Positions 8,441-17,031 of a stretch of 64,000 nt of DNA are shown in pieces. The notes beneath the pieces are model-generated. The model saw nothing but the letters and a program-made list of their open reading frames with translations, ran no database searches and had not been told where the DNA came from. Each line of letters opens with the position of its first letter. Position 1 is the first letter of the stretch. The DNA lies in NCBI GenBank assembly GCA_050176585.1, contig JBFXHX010000017.1:25810-89809 (forward strand). The letters are read 5' to 3'. Origin of the DNA: CAYYWP01 sp050176585. Its GTDB lineage: Bacteria; Desulfobacterota; Binatia; HRBIN30; CADEER01. The position numbers and the translations under genes were made by a program.

Positions 8441-8845
8441 TTACTGCTGCCGCCGGCGGCGCGCTGCACTCCGCGCCTGCCTGGACAGGGCGGTTTTCGA
8501 CGCGGCGCTGCGGCCTTCGCGTTTCAGCGCGGTGCTCGCCGCCCGCGCGCGCTTGGTGCTCGAAGCCTGTCGTTTCCGGCTCCGCTGGCCGGCTGCGTCG
8601 GCGCTCTGCGCCGCGCGGCGCGTCCGCTCGCTGGTGCTTCCCTTCTTCGGCGGGCGCAGCGGCAGGCCGGCGCGTCGGGCTTTCGATAGGCCGATGGCAA
8701 TGGCCTGCTTGGTCGAACGGACGCCGTGCTTACCCCGCCGCACATGCTCGATCTCCTCGCGCACGAACTCTCCGGCAGCGGTCGTCGGGCGCTTGCCCTC
8801 GCGCAGCGCCTTCTTCGCCTTCTGAACGGTCGCTCTCTCGGGCAT
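8441..8845 (-). CDS. DUF6496-type small basic protein
   Basis: 134 residues. ATG at 8845 with AGAGGTGA upstream. The N-terminal half (RATVQKAKKALREGKRPTTA, then GEFVREEIEHVRRGKHGVRS and TKQAIAIGLSKARRAGLPL) matches the DUF6496 family. The C-terminal half is Arg/Ser/Ala/Lys-rich and disordered. The strongly basic composition suggests nucleic-acid association, but no function is established. It ends 15 bases from the convergent TMEM175 pseudogene, and the DUF72 gene lies upstream on the same strand. Confidence 0.8.
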   Translation of the reverse strand: MPERATVQKAKKALREGKRPTTAAGEFVREEIEHVRRGKHGVRSTKQAIAIGLSKARRAGLPLRPPKKGSTSERTRRAAQSADAAGQRSRKRQASSTKRARAASTALKREGRSAASKTALSRQARSAARRRRQQ

Positions 8846-8970
8846 GGCTGTTCACCTCTGCGCGTTTGTGCAGCACTGCCCGTGCCAGATCAGCAGCGCC
8901 GTCAGCGCAGGACCTTTCGCGCGCGCGTTTGAAAGTCTTCCTGGTGGCGACCGCAGGTCGCACAGAACGC

Positions 8971-9837
8971 TCAGGGGAGGCGCTCGGCCAACCGGCGCGC
9001 ATCGTTCGGCGCGTTGGCCTCGTAGTCATTGTCGAAGTACACGTACACGTCGCGCCGCACGCGCCGCGGCGGAGCCCAATTGGTGATTCGCCTCGCGTCG
9101 AGAGGCTCCCCGCCGCTCCGCCACAGGCGGACGCGCTCAGCCCACGCGTCGAGCTCCGCCTCGCCATAGCGGCTGGCGTACTTGCGCTCGGAGCCGTGCA
9201 ACCGAACGTACACGAAGCCCGCCGTCACCTCCTCCACCAGTGGCCATTCCGGCGCGTCCGAGCAGACGATCGCGATCCCGTGCCGGCGGGTGAGCCGCAC
9301 GAACTCGGGCACCAGAAAACTCTCGCTGCGCACCTCGATCGCGTGCCGCAGTGGCCGGCGCGGTACCGGTCCCATCCAGTTCCGCCCGGCGACGCGATGA
9401 TCGTGGCGTCGCGCAAGTCGCGCCGCCGCGTGCAAATCCCGCGGCAGCAGGGCGAAAAACGCGGCGAGGCGCTCGGGATCGAAGCGCGCGCTCTTCGGCA
9501 ACTGCCAGACGAGCGGGCCCAACTTGTCCGCCAGCCGTAACACACCCGAGGCGAAGAAGTTCGCGAGCGGCCCTTCGACGTCGCGCAGCTTCTTGTTGTG
9601 GGTGATGAAGCGGCTCCCCTTGACCGCAAATACGAACCCCGGAGGGGTCTCGGCATACCACCGCGTGTACGTCTCCGGTCGCAACAGCCCGTAGAATGAA
9701 CCGTTGACCTCGACCGAATTGAAGCATTGCGCGATGTAGCCGAGCACGCCGCGCCGCGGCACGTTGGAGGGATAGAACCTGTCGTTCCAACCTTTGTAGA
9801 CCCATCCGGACGTGCCGATGCGCACCTGCCCCGACAT
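8971..9837 (-). CDS. DUF72 (YecE-like) protein
   Basis: 288 residues from ATG 9837; the in-frame extension upstream lacks a ribosome binding site. Starts VRIGTSGWVYKGWNDRFYP, the standard opening of the DUF72 TIM-barrel family, with NSVEVNGSFYGLLRPETYTRW, FAVKGSRFITHNKKL, and a C-terminal RDVYVYFDNDYEANAPNDA. YecE-like proteins lack a settled biochemical role. It is a single cytoplasmic domain of usual length. A 28-base palindrome lies 62 bases upstream of the start. Confidence 0.9.
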   Translation of the reverse strand: MSGQVRIGTSGWVYKGWNDRFYPSNVPRRGVLGYIAQCFNSVEVNGSFYGLLRPETYTRWYAETPPGFVFAVKGSRFITHNKKLRDVEGPLANFFASGVLRLADKLGPLVWQLPKSARFDPERLAAFFALLPRDLHAAARLARRHDHRVAGRNWMGPVPRRPLRHAIEVRSESFLVPEFVRLTRRHGIAIVCSDAPEWPLVEEVTAGFVYVRLHGSERKYASRYGEAELDAWAERVRLWRSGGEPLDARRITNWAPPRRVRRDVYVYFDNDYEANAPNDARRLAERLP

Positions 9838-9898
9838 CCACGGCAATTGTGCGCCCCTGTGACCGCACGGCAATCAGCCCTCGGGTTCCGCGGGCCCA

Positions 9899-9926
9899 CG
9901 CGCGGCCGGCGCGCGCCGGCCGCGCG
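9899..9926. repeat. 28-base perfect palindrome
   Basis: CGCGCGGCCGGCGC is followed directly by its exact reverse complement, so all 28 bases pair with no loop. It lies between the PRC-barrel gene (whose stop is about 190 bases away) and the DUF72 start. It could be a terminator after the PRC-barrel gene, a cruciform or a protein-binding site. No T-tract is present. Confidence 0.6.
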
Positions 9927-10117
9927 ACGCCGTATCGCTGCGCCGGCGCTCTCGGCTCGTTCTGCTGCCGCAGGCCGTGCCGGCGCTAAGCAATACGCCT
10001 GCCGCGCGGATGCGGCATGACGACGGGTCACCGCCGTCGCGACTGGCGCACCGCGCCAACGCGTGCGCGCGGCCGCGGATGGCGCCGCGGTCGCACGCTA
10101 TCCAGCCGCGCCGTCCG

Positions 10118-10510
10118 CTACCGCGCGTACTTGAACGGCGGAAGCTTCTTCAGCTCGTCTTTGGTGGCCCCCGGCAGCACGAACTTGTTGTCTCCGGGTT
10201 TCAACTGCCGCATCGGAATCGCCACGTGATGTTCGCCGATGCCGAGGAATCCACCGACGCCGATGATCGCGATCGAGACGAACTGGTTCGGCGTCACGAT
10301 GATGTCGTCGATCTCCCCAATGCGCTCGTTCGCATCGTTGTAGACGGCCTTCCCCAGGATGTCTTTCTTCGCGCTCAACCCCGCCACGATCACCTTCAGC
10401 TCTTCGGCCGTGACGCCGAGAGTGACCTCGCCGGCGACTGGTTGTGCGCTGACCGGCTTCGCGCCCGCGAGTAGCAAACCCGTTACGAGAGCCGCCATCC
10501 AGGTTTTCAT
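10118..10510 (-). CDS. Secreted PRC-barrel domain protein
   Basis: 130 residues. ATG at 10510 is placed 4 bases after GGAGGTG, which fixes the start. Residues 1-22 form a signal peptide (MKTWMAALVTGLLLAGAKPV, cleavage after VSA). A PRC-barrel follows: LGKAVYNDANERIGEIDDII, then VSIAIIGVGGFLGIGEHHVA and IPMRQLK. Periplasmic PRC-barrel proteins of this length are common in proteobacteria; some are stress-induced. Function unknown. It is read divergently from the small coiled-coil protein across a 433-base spacer. Confidence 0.85.
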   Translation of the reverse strand: MKTWMAALVTGLLLAGAKPVSAQPVAGEVTLGVTAEELKVIVAGLSAKKDILGKAVYNDANERIGEIDDIIVTPNQFVSIAIIGVGGFLGIGEHHVAIPMRQLKPGDNKFVLPGATKDELKKLPPFKYAR

Positions 10511-10943
10511 GTGCACCTCCTACGGTTGGGGACGGAGGGGACGTTCGAGCCGCGCCGGCTCGGCCGCCTCCGGCAGTTGGGCCAGTAGAGTACGGCGCTT
10601 GCACAGGTGCGAATCGAGAAAGAGGGCCACTGGCGGCGTGCGCTCGTCAGCACATGTGCCGTGGCGACATGGACATATTAACTGTGATCGCCAGGCCATA
10701 ATTCTCGCTGTAATGGTCTATGAATATTTGCTCATGCGCAATACCATCCGCCTAGGCGACACGGCTCGAGCGGCCGCGCGCTTTGATCGGGCACCGCGTA
10801 CGCGTTCGTCAGCAAATACGCATCGGTCGGTTGGCGGTAGCGTTGTGGCAGCGCATGTGCGCTCCATCCCGTCTTGTCTCCGCGGCGCGCACTCGCCATC
10901 GTGTGACGTCAAAACGGCCCGTGAGCCAGTTACGGAGGAATGC
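10511..10943. promoter_or_regulatory. 433-base divergent intergenic region, AT-richer island at about 10660-10760
   Basis: No gene is visible. Within this GC-rich genome the part from about 10670 to 10750 is distinctly AT-rich (for example ATATTAACT, CCATAATTCTC, GAATATTTGC). It separates a minus-strand and a plus-strand gene, so divergent promoters are likely here. I could not place a convincing -35/-10 pair with correct spacing. Confidence 0.4.
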
Positions 10944-11198
10944 ATGTCCGATGAGGATCTCAAGGCGGAGCTCGACCGTCTCACAAGGGAAAATGAAACG
11001 CTCAGGGCGCAGAACAGGGCAAAGCCCGGCCAGCTCGCGTTGAAGGTGAGCGAAAAGGGCGCCATCAGCGTCTACGGTCTCGGGCGCTTCCCCGTGACGC
11101 TATATCAGGAGCAATGGAACAAGCTGCTCGATCGCGCCGACGAGATCCGCGACTTCATCCGGGTGAATCAGGACCAGTTGAAGAAAAAGGAGAGCTGA
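10944..11198 (+). CDS. Conserved small coiled-coil protein
   Basis: 84 residues. ATG at 10944 after ACGGAGGA. The first 30 residues form an acidic/basic coiled coil (MSDEDLKAELDRLTRENETL), followed by LKVSEKGAISVYGLGRFPVT and LYQEQWNKLLD, and a Lys-rich tail. I recall this as a conserved family in varied bacteria, annotated only as hypothetical, with the VYGLGRFPVTLY motif invariant. The longer open frame upstream (from 10359) is not supported by a ribosome binding site. No function is known and the gene stands alone. Confidence 0.8.
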   Translation: MSDEDLKAELDRLTRENETLRAQNRAKPGQLALKVSEKGAISVYGLGRFPVTLYQEQWNKLLDRADEIRDFIRVNQDQLKKKES

Positions 11199-11344
11199 GA
11201 CGTCCCTGCTGCGCAGCATATACTCACCAAACCGTGCGAGCATTGCTGACACTTCGATTCGGCCCGCGGAGCGCGTGCGGTACGCTCTGCTCCACTTGAA
11301 ACGCGAGGCCGTGGCGATCACCGGAAACCAAGGCGGGTGACACG

Positions 11345-12478
11345 ATGAACAGCGCGAGGGTCGCGGGATGCTTTCTGATCGCCGTATTGGCGTGGGGCAC
11401 CTGGGCGTCGGGCGCGGCAGAGCCTCCGCGCAGCATCGCCACCGCGACCTTTGCCGGGGGGTGCTTCTGGTGCATGGAGCCGCCATTCGAAAATTTCCCC
11501 GGCGTGGTATCCACGACGGTCGGGTACACCGGTGGCCAGACGGAGAATCCGACTTACGAGCAGGTGTCGTCCGGAACCACCGGGCACGTGGAAGCGGTGC
11601 AGATCACGTACGACCCAGCGACGGTCAGCTATGCTGAGTTGCTCGACGTGTTCTGGCGCAACATCGACCCGCTCTCGGCCGACGGGCAGTTCTGCGACCG
11701 CGGCCCGCAGTATCGCTCCGCGATCTTCGTACACGACGAGAGCCAACGGCAGGCTGCCGAGGCGTCAAAGGCCCGATTGCAAGAGTCCGGCAGGCTCGAG
11801 GGCTCGATTGCGACCGAGATTCTCCCGGCGGGTGCGTTTTATCGGGCTGAGGACTACCATCAGAAGTATCATGAAAAAAATCCCGTGCGGTACCGGTACT
11901 ATCGGTGGGGGTGCGGCCGGGATCAACGGCTGAACGCGCTGTGGGGCCGCGAACCAGAGCCGCGCGCGGTCGCTGTCGCGCCGCGCGCACAGGGGTGGAA
12001 TGCGATGACGTTCAAGAAGCCGACGGATGAAGAGCTGAAAGGGTCGTTGACGCCGGAGCAATATCAGGTCACCCAGCATGAGGCGACGGAACGCCCCTTT
12101 CACAACGCGTACTGGGACAACAAGCAACCGGGAATCTACGTCGACATCGTATCCGGAGAGCCGCTGTTCAGCTCGCTGGACAAATACGATTCCGGCACGG
12201 GCTGGCCGAGCTTCATGCGCCCGCTCGAACCGGGAAACATCACCGAAAAGGAAGATCGCCGCTTGTTCACGAGCCGCACCGAGGTGCGCTCCAAGCACGC
12301 CGACTCACACCTCGGCCACGTGTTCGACGATGGTCCGGCGCCGACCGGCCAGCGCTACTGCATGAACTCCGCCGCGCTGCGGTTCATTCCGGTCGATCGT
12401 TTGGCGGAAGAGGGGTACGCGCAATACCTGCCGCTGTTTCAGGGCCGCCGCGGTGGTGGGTCCGAACAGGGCGGCTGA
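11345..12478 (+). CDS. msrAB: Secreted bifunctional methionine sulfoxide reductase MsrA-MsrB
   Basis: 377 residues. A signal peptide (residues 1-25, core CFLIAVLAWGTW) is followed by MsrA with catalytic Cys40 in GGCFWCMEPPF and the GYTGG, GHVEAV and YHQKYHEKNP motifs, then from about residue 225 MsrB with YWDNKQPGIYVDIVSGEPLF, SGTGWPSF, HLGHVFDDGP and catalytic Cys339 in RYCMNSAALRF. The zinc CxxC pairs of many MsrB are absent. It repairs S- and R-methionine sulfoxide; the signal peptide puts it in the periplasm. The start at 11345 has only a weak AAGGCGG. Order is A-B, and no electron-donor domain is attached, so an external thioredoxin-like reductant is needed. Confidence 0.93.
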   Translation: MNSARVAGCFLIAVLAWGTWASGAAEPPRSIATATFAGGCFWCMEPPFENFPGVVSTTVGYTGGQTENPTYEQVSSGTTGHVEAVQITYDPATVSYAELLDVFWRNIDPLSADGQFCDRGPQYRSAIFVHDESQRQAAEASKARLQESGRLEGSIATEILPAGAFYRAEDYHQKYHEKNPVRYRYYRWGCGRDQRLNALWGREPEPRAVAVAPRAQGWNAMTFKKPTDEELKGSLTPEQYQVTQHEATERPFHNAYWDNKQPGIYVDIVSGEPLFSSLDKYDSGTGWPSFMRPLEPGNITEKEDRRLFTSRTEVRSKHADSHLGHVFDDGPAPTGQRYCMNSAALRFIPVDRLAEEGYAQYLPLFQGRRGGGSEQGG

Positions 12479-12849
12479 GCGGCCGTGCGACGAGCGCGCT
12501 CCACGCGGGGCCCCGGCCTCCAACTCCAGCTCCGCGCCTGCGCGGCGCAGACCGCGTTCGCTTCGTCCGTTCCTAGGCGCCTGGCCCAACGCCACGCCGA
12601 CAGGCTGCACGAGCGCACTGCGGGCGATGCTCGCGACCTGCTGCCCCCGGCATCTCGCACGGGTTTTCGAGCGGATGGGTCGCCATCGCTCGCGCGCTTC
12701 GTGTTGGAGCGGCAGCGCCGACGTCCCGGAATGAAAATGCCGGCACCAACGCCGCGCGCGCAGCGCACTGAGGCACGCACATCGCCGAGATCGGCTGGCG
12801 GACGTACCGTGGCCGTGCTAGCCGTCTCAGGTTGATTCACAACGGCGAA
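12479..12849. other. 371-base intergenic region, no gene seen
   Basis: The region between msrAB and the trehalose fusion is uniformly GC-rich. Open frames here have no recognisable protein and no ribosome binding sites. The promoter of the downstream gene should lie here, but I see no clear motif. Confidence 0.4.
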
Positions 12850-15033
12850 ATGCGATCGGTGATCGTCAGCAATCGGCTGCCCATCGCGCTCGAGCGGCAC
12901 GGCGACGAGTTCACGGTCACGCGATCCGCTGGCGGGCTCGTCACCGCGCTGGAGCCCGTGCTCCAGCGGAACGGCGGCACGTGGGTGGGCTGGCCCGGCG
13001 TGCCGTTTGACGCGGGCGATCAGCTGCCGAACCTCGAAGTACCGTACGAGATCCGGCCCGTCGCGCTCACGGCGCGCGACGTCCGCGAGTTCTACCACGG
13101 CTTCGCCAATGCGACCCTGTGGCCGCTGTTCCACGGCTTTTCGTCGCGCAGTCGCTTCGATCCCAAGGAATGGGCGGCGTACACGCGCATCAATCAGCGC
13201 TTCGCGACCGTCACCGCCGCGGCATCGACGGGGAACGACTTGGTGTGGGTGCACGACTATCAGCTCATGCTCGTGCCCTTGCAGCTGCGCGACCACCTGC
13301 CGTCGGCGAAGATCGCGTTCTTCCTGCACATCCCCTTCCCGGCCCTGGACATATACCGGCTGTTGCCCTGGGATCGCGAGTTGCTCAATGGCTTGCTGGC
13401 CTGCGATTTGATCGGGTTTCACATCGACGGGTACGTGCACAATTTCCTCGACTGCGCCGAACGCCTGGTCGGCGCGCGCGTCGATCGCACGGCGCGGCTC
13501 ATCGAATACGGCGGGCGCACCGTACGCGTCGGCGCCTTTCCGCTCGGGATCGATTTCGACTTGTTCGAGTCGCGGGCGCGCGAGGCGCCGCGGAGCGATC
13601 CCTCCGACGTCCGGCTCATACTCGGAGTCGATCGCCTGGATTACACCAAGGGCATTCCAGACCGCATTCGCGCCTTCGAGCGCCTGCTGGAATGCCATCC
13701 CGAATACCGCGAGCGCGTCGTCCTGTTCCAGCTCGCGGTCCCGAGCCGGAGCGAGGTACCGGAATACCGTCGACAGAAACGCCAGATCGACGAGCTCGTC
13801 GGCCGCGTCAACGGGCGATTCGCGACTCCTCAATGGTCGCCGATCCACTATCTCCACCGCGGTACGGAGCCGGAGCACCTGGTGCAGCTCTATCGCGACG
13901 CGCATGTCGCACTGGTCACGCCGCTCAGGGACGGGATGAACCTCGTGGCGAAGGAGTTCGTCGCCTGTCAGGTCGGCGATCCGGGCGTGTTGGTGCTGTC
14001 GCGCTTCGCCGGAGCGAGCGAGACCATGCGCGAGGCGGTGCGCGTGAATCCGTACAGCATCGACGCCACCGCCGAGGCGATCCATCGCGCGCTGACCATG
14101 GATGAGCCCGAGCGGCGGTCGCGCATGGCCGCGCTCCGTTGGCGCGAGCGCTCGCACGACGTGTACCGATGGGCGAACGAGTTTCTGCAGGCGGCAGTCG
14201 CCGAATCAGGCGGTATCGCGCCGCCGAGCTCGAGCGACTTCGAACGATGGCTCGGCCCGCGCGTCGCCGATCACCGGATCGCGGTGTTCCTGGATTACGA
14301 CGGCACGCTGGCCCCGATCTGCGAGCATCCGGCCGATGCGCAGCTCTCGCCGGAAGCGCGCGCCTCCTTGCTCCAATGCGCGCGGCATCCCGACATCGAG
14401 GTCGCGGTCGTCAGCGGGCGCGCGCTCGAGGACTTGCGGGCGATGGTCGCCGTGCCGGAGCTCGTTTACGCCGGCAACCACGGGCTCGATATCGCCATGC
14501 CCGGCGAGCCGATCTTCCGCCACAGCGCGGTCGCGCATTACGTGGACAAGCTCAGCCAGCTCGCCGACGAGCTCGACGGGATGACACCCGTGGGCGCCTG
14601 GACCGAGCGCAAGGGCGCCACGTTGACCCTGCACGTCCGCGGCGTCGAGCCATCGCAACGGGCGAGCGCGGCGGCGCGCGCACGCGCGGCGATCGTCGCG
14701 GCGGGCTTCCAGCCGCGCGACGCATTGTGCGCCCTCGAGGCCCGACCGCCGATCGGCTGGGACAAGGGGCAAGCAGTGCTGCACGTCCTGCGCCGGTTGT
14801 ATGGGCACGCCTGGTCGGAGAGCGTGCGGGTCATCTATATCGGTGACGACGACACGGACGAGGACGCGTTTCGCGTACTGGCCGGTCTCGCGGTGACGTT
14901 TCGCGTCGGGCCGGCACGCTCGCTCTCGCTCGCCGAGCAGCGCCTGCCGAACGTCGATGCGGTGCGCGCGATGTTGGATTGGCTGGCGGCGCGGCCGGTG
15001 CGCTGGGACGCCGCGGAAGCCGCGCTTTCCTGA
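12850..15033 (+). CDS. otsAB: Fused trehalose-6-phosphate synthase / trehalose-6-phosphate phosphatase
   Basis: 727 residues. ATG at 12850 opens directly into the GT20 motif VIVSNRLPIAL; an in-frame TTG 18 bases earlier is less likely. Residues 1-460 are OtsA: SAGGLVTALEP, VWVHDYQLMLVP, FFLHIPFPALD, LGVDRLDYTKGIPDR, TPLRDGMNLVAKEFVA. Residues about 470-727 are a HAD phosphatase, OtsB: FLDYDGTLAPI with Asp482/Asp484, YAGNHGLDI, and IGDDDTDEDAF. It makes trehalose from UDP-glucose and glucose-6-phosphate via trehalose-6-phosphate, in the cytoplasm. Fusion of both enzymes avoids release of the intermediate. It ends 4 bases from the stop of the convergent TreT-like gene. Confidence 0.95.
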   Translation: MRSVIVSNRLPIALERHGDEFTVTRSAGGLVTALEPVLQRNGGTWVGWPGVPFDAGDQLPNLEVPYEIRPVALTARDVREFYHGFANATLWPLFHGFSSRSRFDPKEWAAYTRINQRFATVTAAASTGNDLVWVHDYQLMLVPLQLRDHLPSAKIAFFLHIPFPALDIYRLLPWDRELLNGLLACDLIGFHIDGYVHNFLDCAERLVGARVDRTARLIEYGGRTVRVGAFPLGIDFDLFESRAREAPRSDPSDVRLILGVDRLDYTKGIPDRIRAFERLLECHPEYRERVVLFQLAVPSRSEVPEYRRQKRQIDELVGRVNGRFATPQWSPIHYLHRGTEPEHLVQLYRDAHVALVTPLRDGMNLVAKEFVACQVGDPGVLVLSRFAGASETMREAVRVNPYSIDATAEAIHRALTMDEPERRSRMAALRWRERSHDVYRWANEFLQAAVAESGGIAPPSSSDFERWLGPRVADHRIAVFLDYDGTLAPICEHPADAQLSPEARASLLQCARHPDIEVAVVSGRALEDLRAMVAVPELVYAGNHGLDIAMPGEPIFRHSAVAHYVDKLSQLADELDGMTPVGAWTERKGATLTLHVRGVEPSQRASAAARARAAIVAAGFQPRDALCALEARPPIGWDKGQAVLHVLRRLYGHAWSESVRVIYIGDDDTDEDAFRVLAGLAVTFRVGPARSLSLAEQRLPNVDAVRAMLDWLAARPVRWDAAEAALS

Positions 15034-15037
15034 TCCG

Positions 15038-16264
15038 CTAGTCCAGCATCACCACGCGCTCCTGCTTGTGCGCGAGGAAGAGGAACAGGAGCAGGTAATC
15101 GCGCAGCTGCCGCGTGAGCAGAAAATTCGTGCGCACGTGCTCGCGCCCGTTCTCGCCCAAGCGCTGCGCGTACTGCGGCGCATTCAGGAGCTGCTTGATC
15201 CAGAAGGCGGTGCCCTCGACGGTGTGCGTGAGGATGCCGCTGTAGCGATGCGCGATCTGCAGCGGGATACCGCCGACGGCGCTGGCGACGACGGGGCGGC
15301 CCTTCCAGAGCGCTTCGCTGACGGTGAGCCCGAATCCCTCTTTCAGCGATTTCTGCAGCACGATCGTGGAGCCGCGCTGCAGAGCGTTGATCTCGATGTT
15401 CGCGGTCGGGGGAAGGTCCAGGATGTAGATATCGGGGTCCGCCTGCGCCGCCTCGCGGACTTCGGCGAGCACCTGCGCGCCCTCCGGATCGTCCGTGGCG
15501 CTGCCGCCGGCGAGGACGAGGCGGAAATCGTTGTACTGGCGCGCGAGGCGAAACGCCCGGATCACGCCCATGGGGTCTTTCAGCCGGTCAAAGCGCGAGA
15601 CTTGCGTCACGAGGGGCTTGTCGCGCGGCACCTTGAGACGTTCGAAGACCGCATCGATCTCCTCGTGCGTGAGCTCGCGGTTCTTCTCGCTCAGCGGATC
15701 GATCGACGGCGTGATCATCACCTGCGGCTGGGCGAGGTTGCGTGCGAACGCCGGCGCCGAGAACACCACCGCGTCGTAGTGCTCTACCCATGGCGCGAGG
15801 AAATTCCAGGTGTCGGCGTGTGGGGCGGAGACGTCGATGTGACACCGCCACACCCATTTGGCCGCGCTGCGGGCGCGCGCCTCGATCAATCCGACCGGCT
15901 GTGGGTCATGGATGAACACGATGTCGCCGTCGAGATCGAGGTTGGCCAGATTGCGCGCGGTGGTTTCGCGGAAGACGTCCCGGTCGTGCGCGGTCAGCAC
16001 TTCCGGCGTCCCGTGCAGGGCGTTGTGGATTTTCTTGGTCACGCCGAAGAAATCCTCGCCGCCCTTCATGACCTCCCAGCGCATCGGGACGCCGAGCTGG
16101 TTGCAGAGCGGCACCAGCCGGCTGAGGATCTCGGCGACGCCGCCGCCGACCGCCGTGGAATTGACGGTCACGATCCGCTGCCCGGCCAGATGCCGGCCCA
16201 GCGCCCGCAGCTCATCCAGTGTTCCGGTGCCGACGATCGGCTCGTATTCTTCCAGGCGCATCAT
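15038..16264 (-). CDS. treT: GT4 trehalose synthase, TreT-like
   Basis: 408 residues. The start overlaps the upstream DUF5752 stop as ATGA (16264-16261), implying translational coupling. Features: VNSTAVGGGVAEIL near 33-46, IHDPQPVGLI, WRCHIDVSAP, and the GT4 donor-site block EGFGLTVSEALWKGRPVV with the downstream AVGGIPLQI. This matches trehalose glycosyltransferring synthase (NDP-glucose plus glucose to trehalose) and related trehalose phosphorylase/synthases; which donor or acceptor applies cannot be read from sequence. Convergent with the OtsA-OtsB fusion, so the locus carries two possible routes to trehalose, or one for synthesis and one for breakdown. Confidence 0.8.
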   Translation of the reverse strand: MMRLEEYEPIVGTGTLDELRALGRHLAGQRIVTVNSTAVGGGVAEILSRLVPLCNQLGVPMRWEVMKGGEDFFGVTKKIHNALHGTPEVLTAHDRDVFRETTARNLANLDLDGDIVFIHDPQPVGLIEARARSAAKWVWRCHIDVSAPHADTWNFLAPWVEHYDAVVFSAPAFARNLAQPQVMITPSIDPLSEKNRELTHEEIDAVFERLKVPRDKPLVTQVSRFDRLKDPMGVIRAFRLARQYNDFRLVLAGGSATDDPEGAQVLAEVREAAQADPDIYILDLPPTANIEINALQRGSTIVLQKSLKEGFGLTVSEALWKGRPVVASAVGGIPLQIAHRYSGILTHTVEGTAFWIKQLLNAPQYAQRLGENGREHVRTNFLLTRQLRDYLLLFLFLAHKQERVVMLD

Positions 16265-17031
16265 CGCCCCGCCTCACTCGCACGGCGCTGGTTCTCCTCG
16301 ACGCGGCGCCGCACCAGGCGGACGATCTCGTTGCGCAGCCCATCCATGGTGTACGTGTAGGGGTCCAGCCGCGCGATCGCCTCCGCCAGCGCCACTTCGC
16401 CCAGCGCGAGCTTCAGCCATTCGGAGAAATCGTTGTCGCCGCGTTCCAGGCGCAGACGCGCATCGAACAAGTGGAAGGACAAGGAGCCAAACCCGATGCG
16501 CTCCATGCAGTCCGCAAACTCCACCAGGTCGCGCGCCATATAGCCGGTGGGGACGACGAACGTCGCCGCTTCGCGGAAGTGGAACTCCTCGCCGTCGGGC
16601 GCAGTGCGCAGCCGGCTGCTGCCCTCGAGGAAGGACTCCATGATCTGGATCAGGCGCTCGCGCAATCCGCCGATGCTGCGGAACTGGATGATGTCCACCG
16701 CCGCGAGCTGCTCGCCCAGCCGATCCTCACCCAGAACGTTGGTCACCCAGTACGCGAAGTCGTTGCGCGGCTCGGGAGACAGATACTGGTGTTGCACCAG
16801 AAACTGATGGGTGTGGTAATAGAGCGCGGACCCCGAAACCTCGCGGAGGTGATGGAGCAATTCCGCGACATCCCGGGCGTGGCGATTCACCACCAGGGTC
16901 AGCGACAGACTCGAGCGGAACTCGAAGGGAGTTCCGCCCCCCGAGGTCGAGCTGGCGGTGCTCACGAAGAAACCGCTCTGTAGCCGAGCAGATGCCCGGA
17001 CGGCCTGAGCGCCACCGGAGAATCTCTGCAT
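16261..17031 (-). CDS. DUF5752 family protein
   Basis: 256 residues if started at 17031; no ribosome binding site is visible there, and a GTG about 22 codons in could be the true start. Conserved blocks: FEFRSSLSLTLVVNRHARDV, LLHHLREVSGSALYYHTHQF, RNDFAYWVTNVLGEDRLGEQ, YTYTMDGLRNEIVRLVRRRV. I recall these as DUF5752, repeatedly found immediately upstream of TreT-like glycosyltransferases. The ATGA overlap with the TreT-like gene shows a two-gene operon and suggests a role tied to trehalose or stress metabolism. Cytoplasmic, function unknown. Confidence 0.75.
   Translation of the reverse strand: MQRFSGGAQAVRASARLQSGFFVSTASSTSGGGTPFEFRSSLSLTLVVNRHARDVAELLHHLREVSGSALYYHTHQFLVQHQYLSPEPRNDFAYWVTNVLGEDRLGEQLAAVDIIQFRSIGGLRERLIQIMESFLEGSSRLRTAPDGEEFHFREAATFVVPTGYMARDLVEFADCMERIGFGSLSFHLFDARLRLERGDNDFSEWLKLALGEVALAEAIARLDPYTYTMDGLRNEIVRLVRRRVEENQRRASEAGR

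Noticed and set aside
7924..9540. Long plus-strand open frame of 538 codons over DUF6496 and DUF72 genes
   Set aside because: It lies antisense to two genes with recognisable families and ribosome binding sites, and its translation is Arg/Ala-rich without motifs. Typical GC-rich shadow frame.
10670..10760. sigma70-like promoter in the AT-rich island
   Set aside because: TTAACT and CATAAT are present but only about 13 bases apart, too close for a normal promoter; left as a general promoter region.
12439..14157. Minus-strand frame of 572 codons over the OtsA-OtsB gene
   Set aside because: Fully antisense to a clear GT20/HAD fusion; no motif or ribosome binding site.
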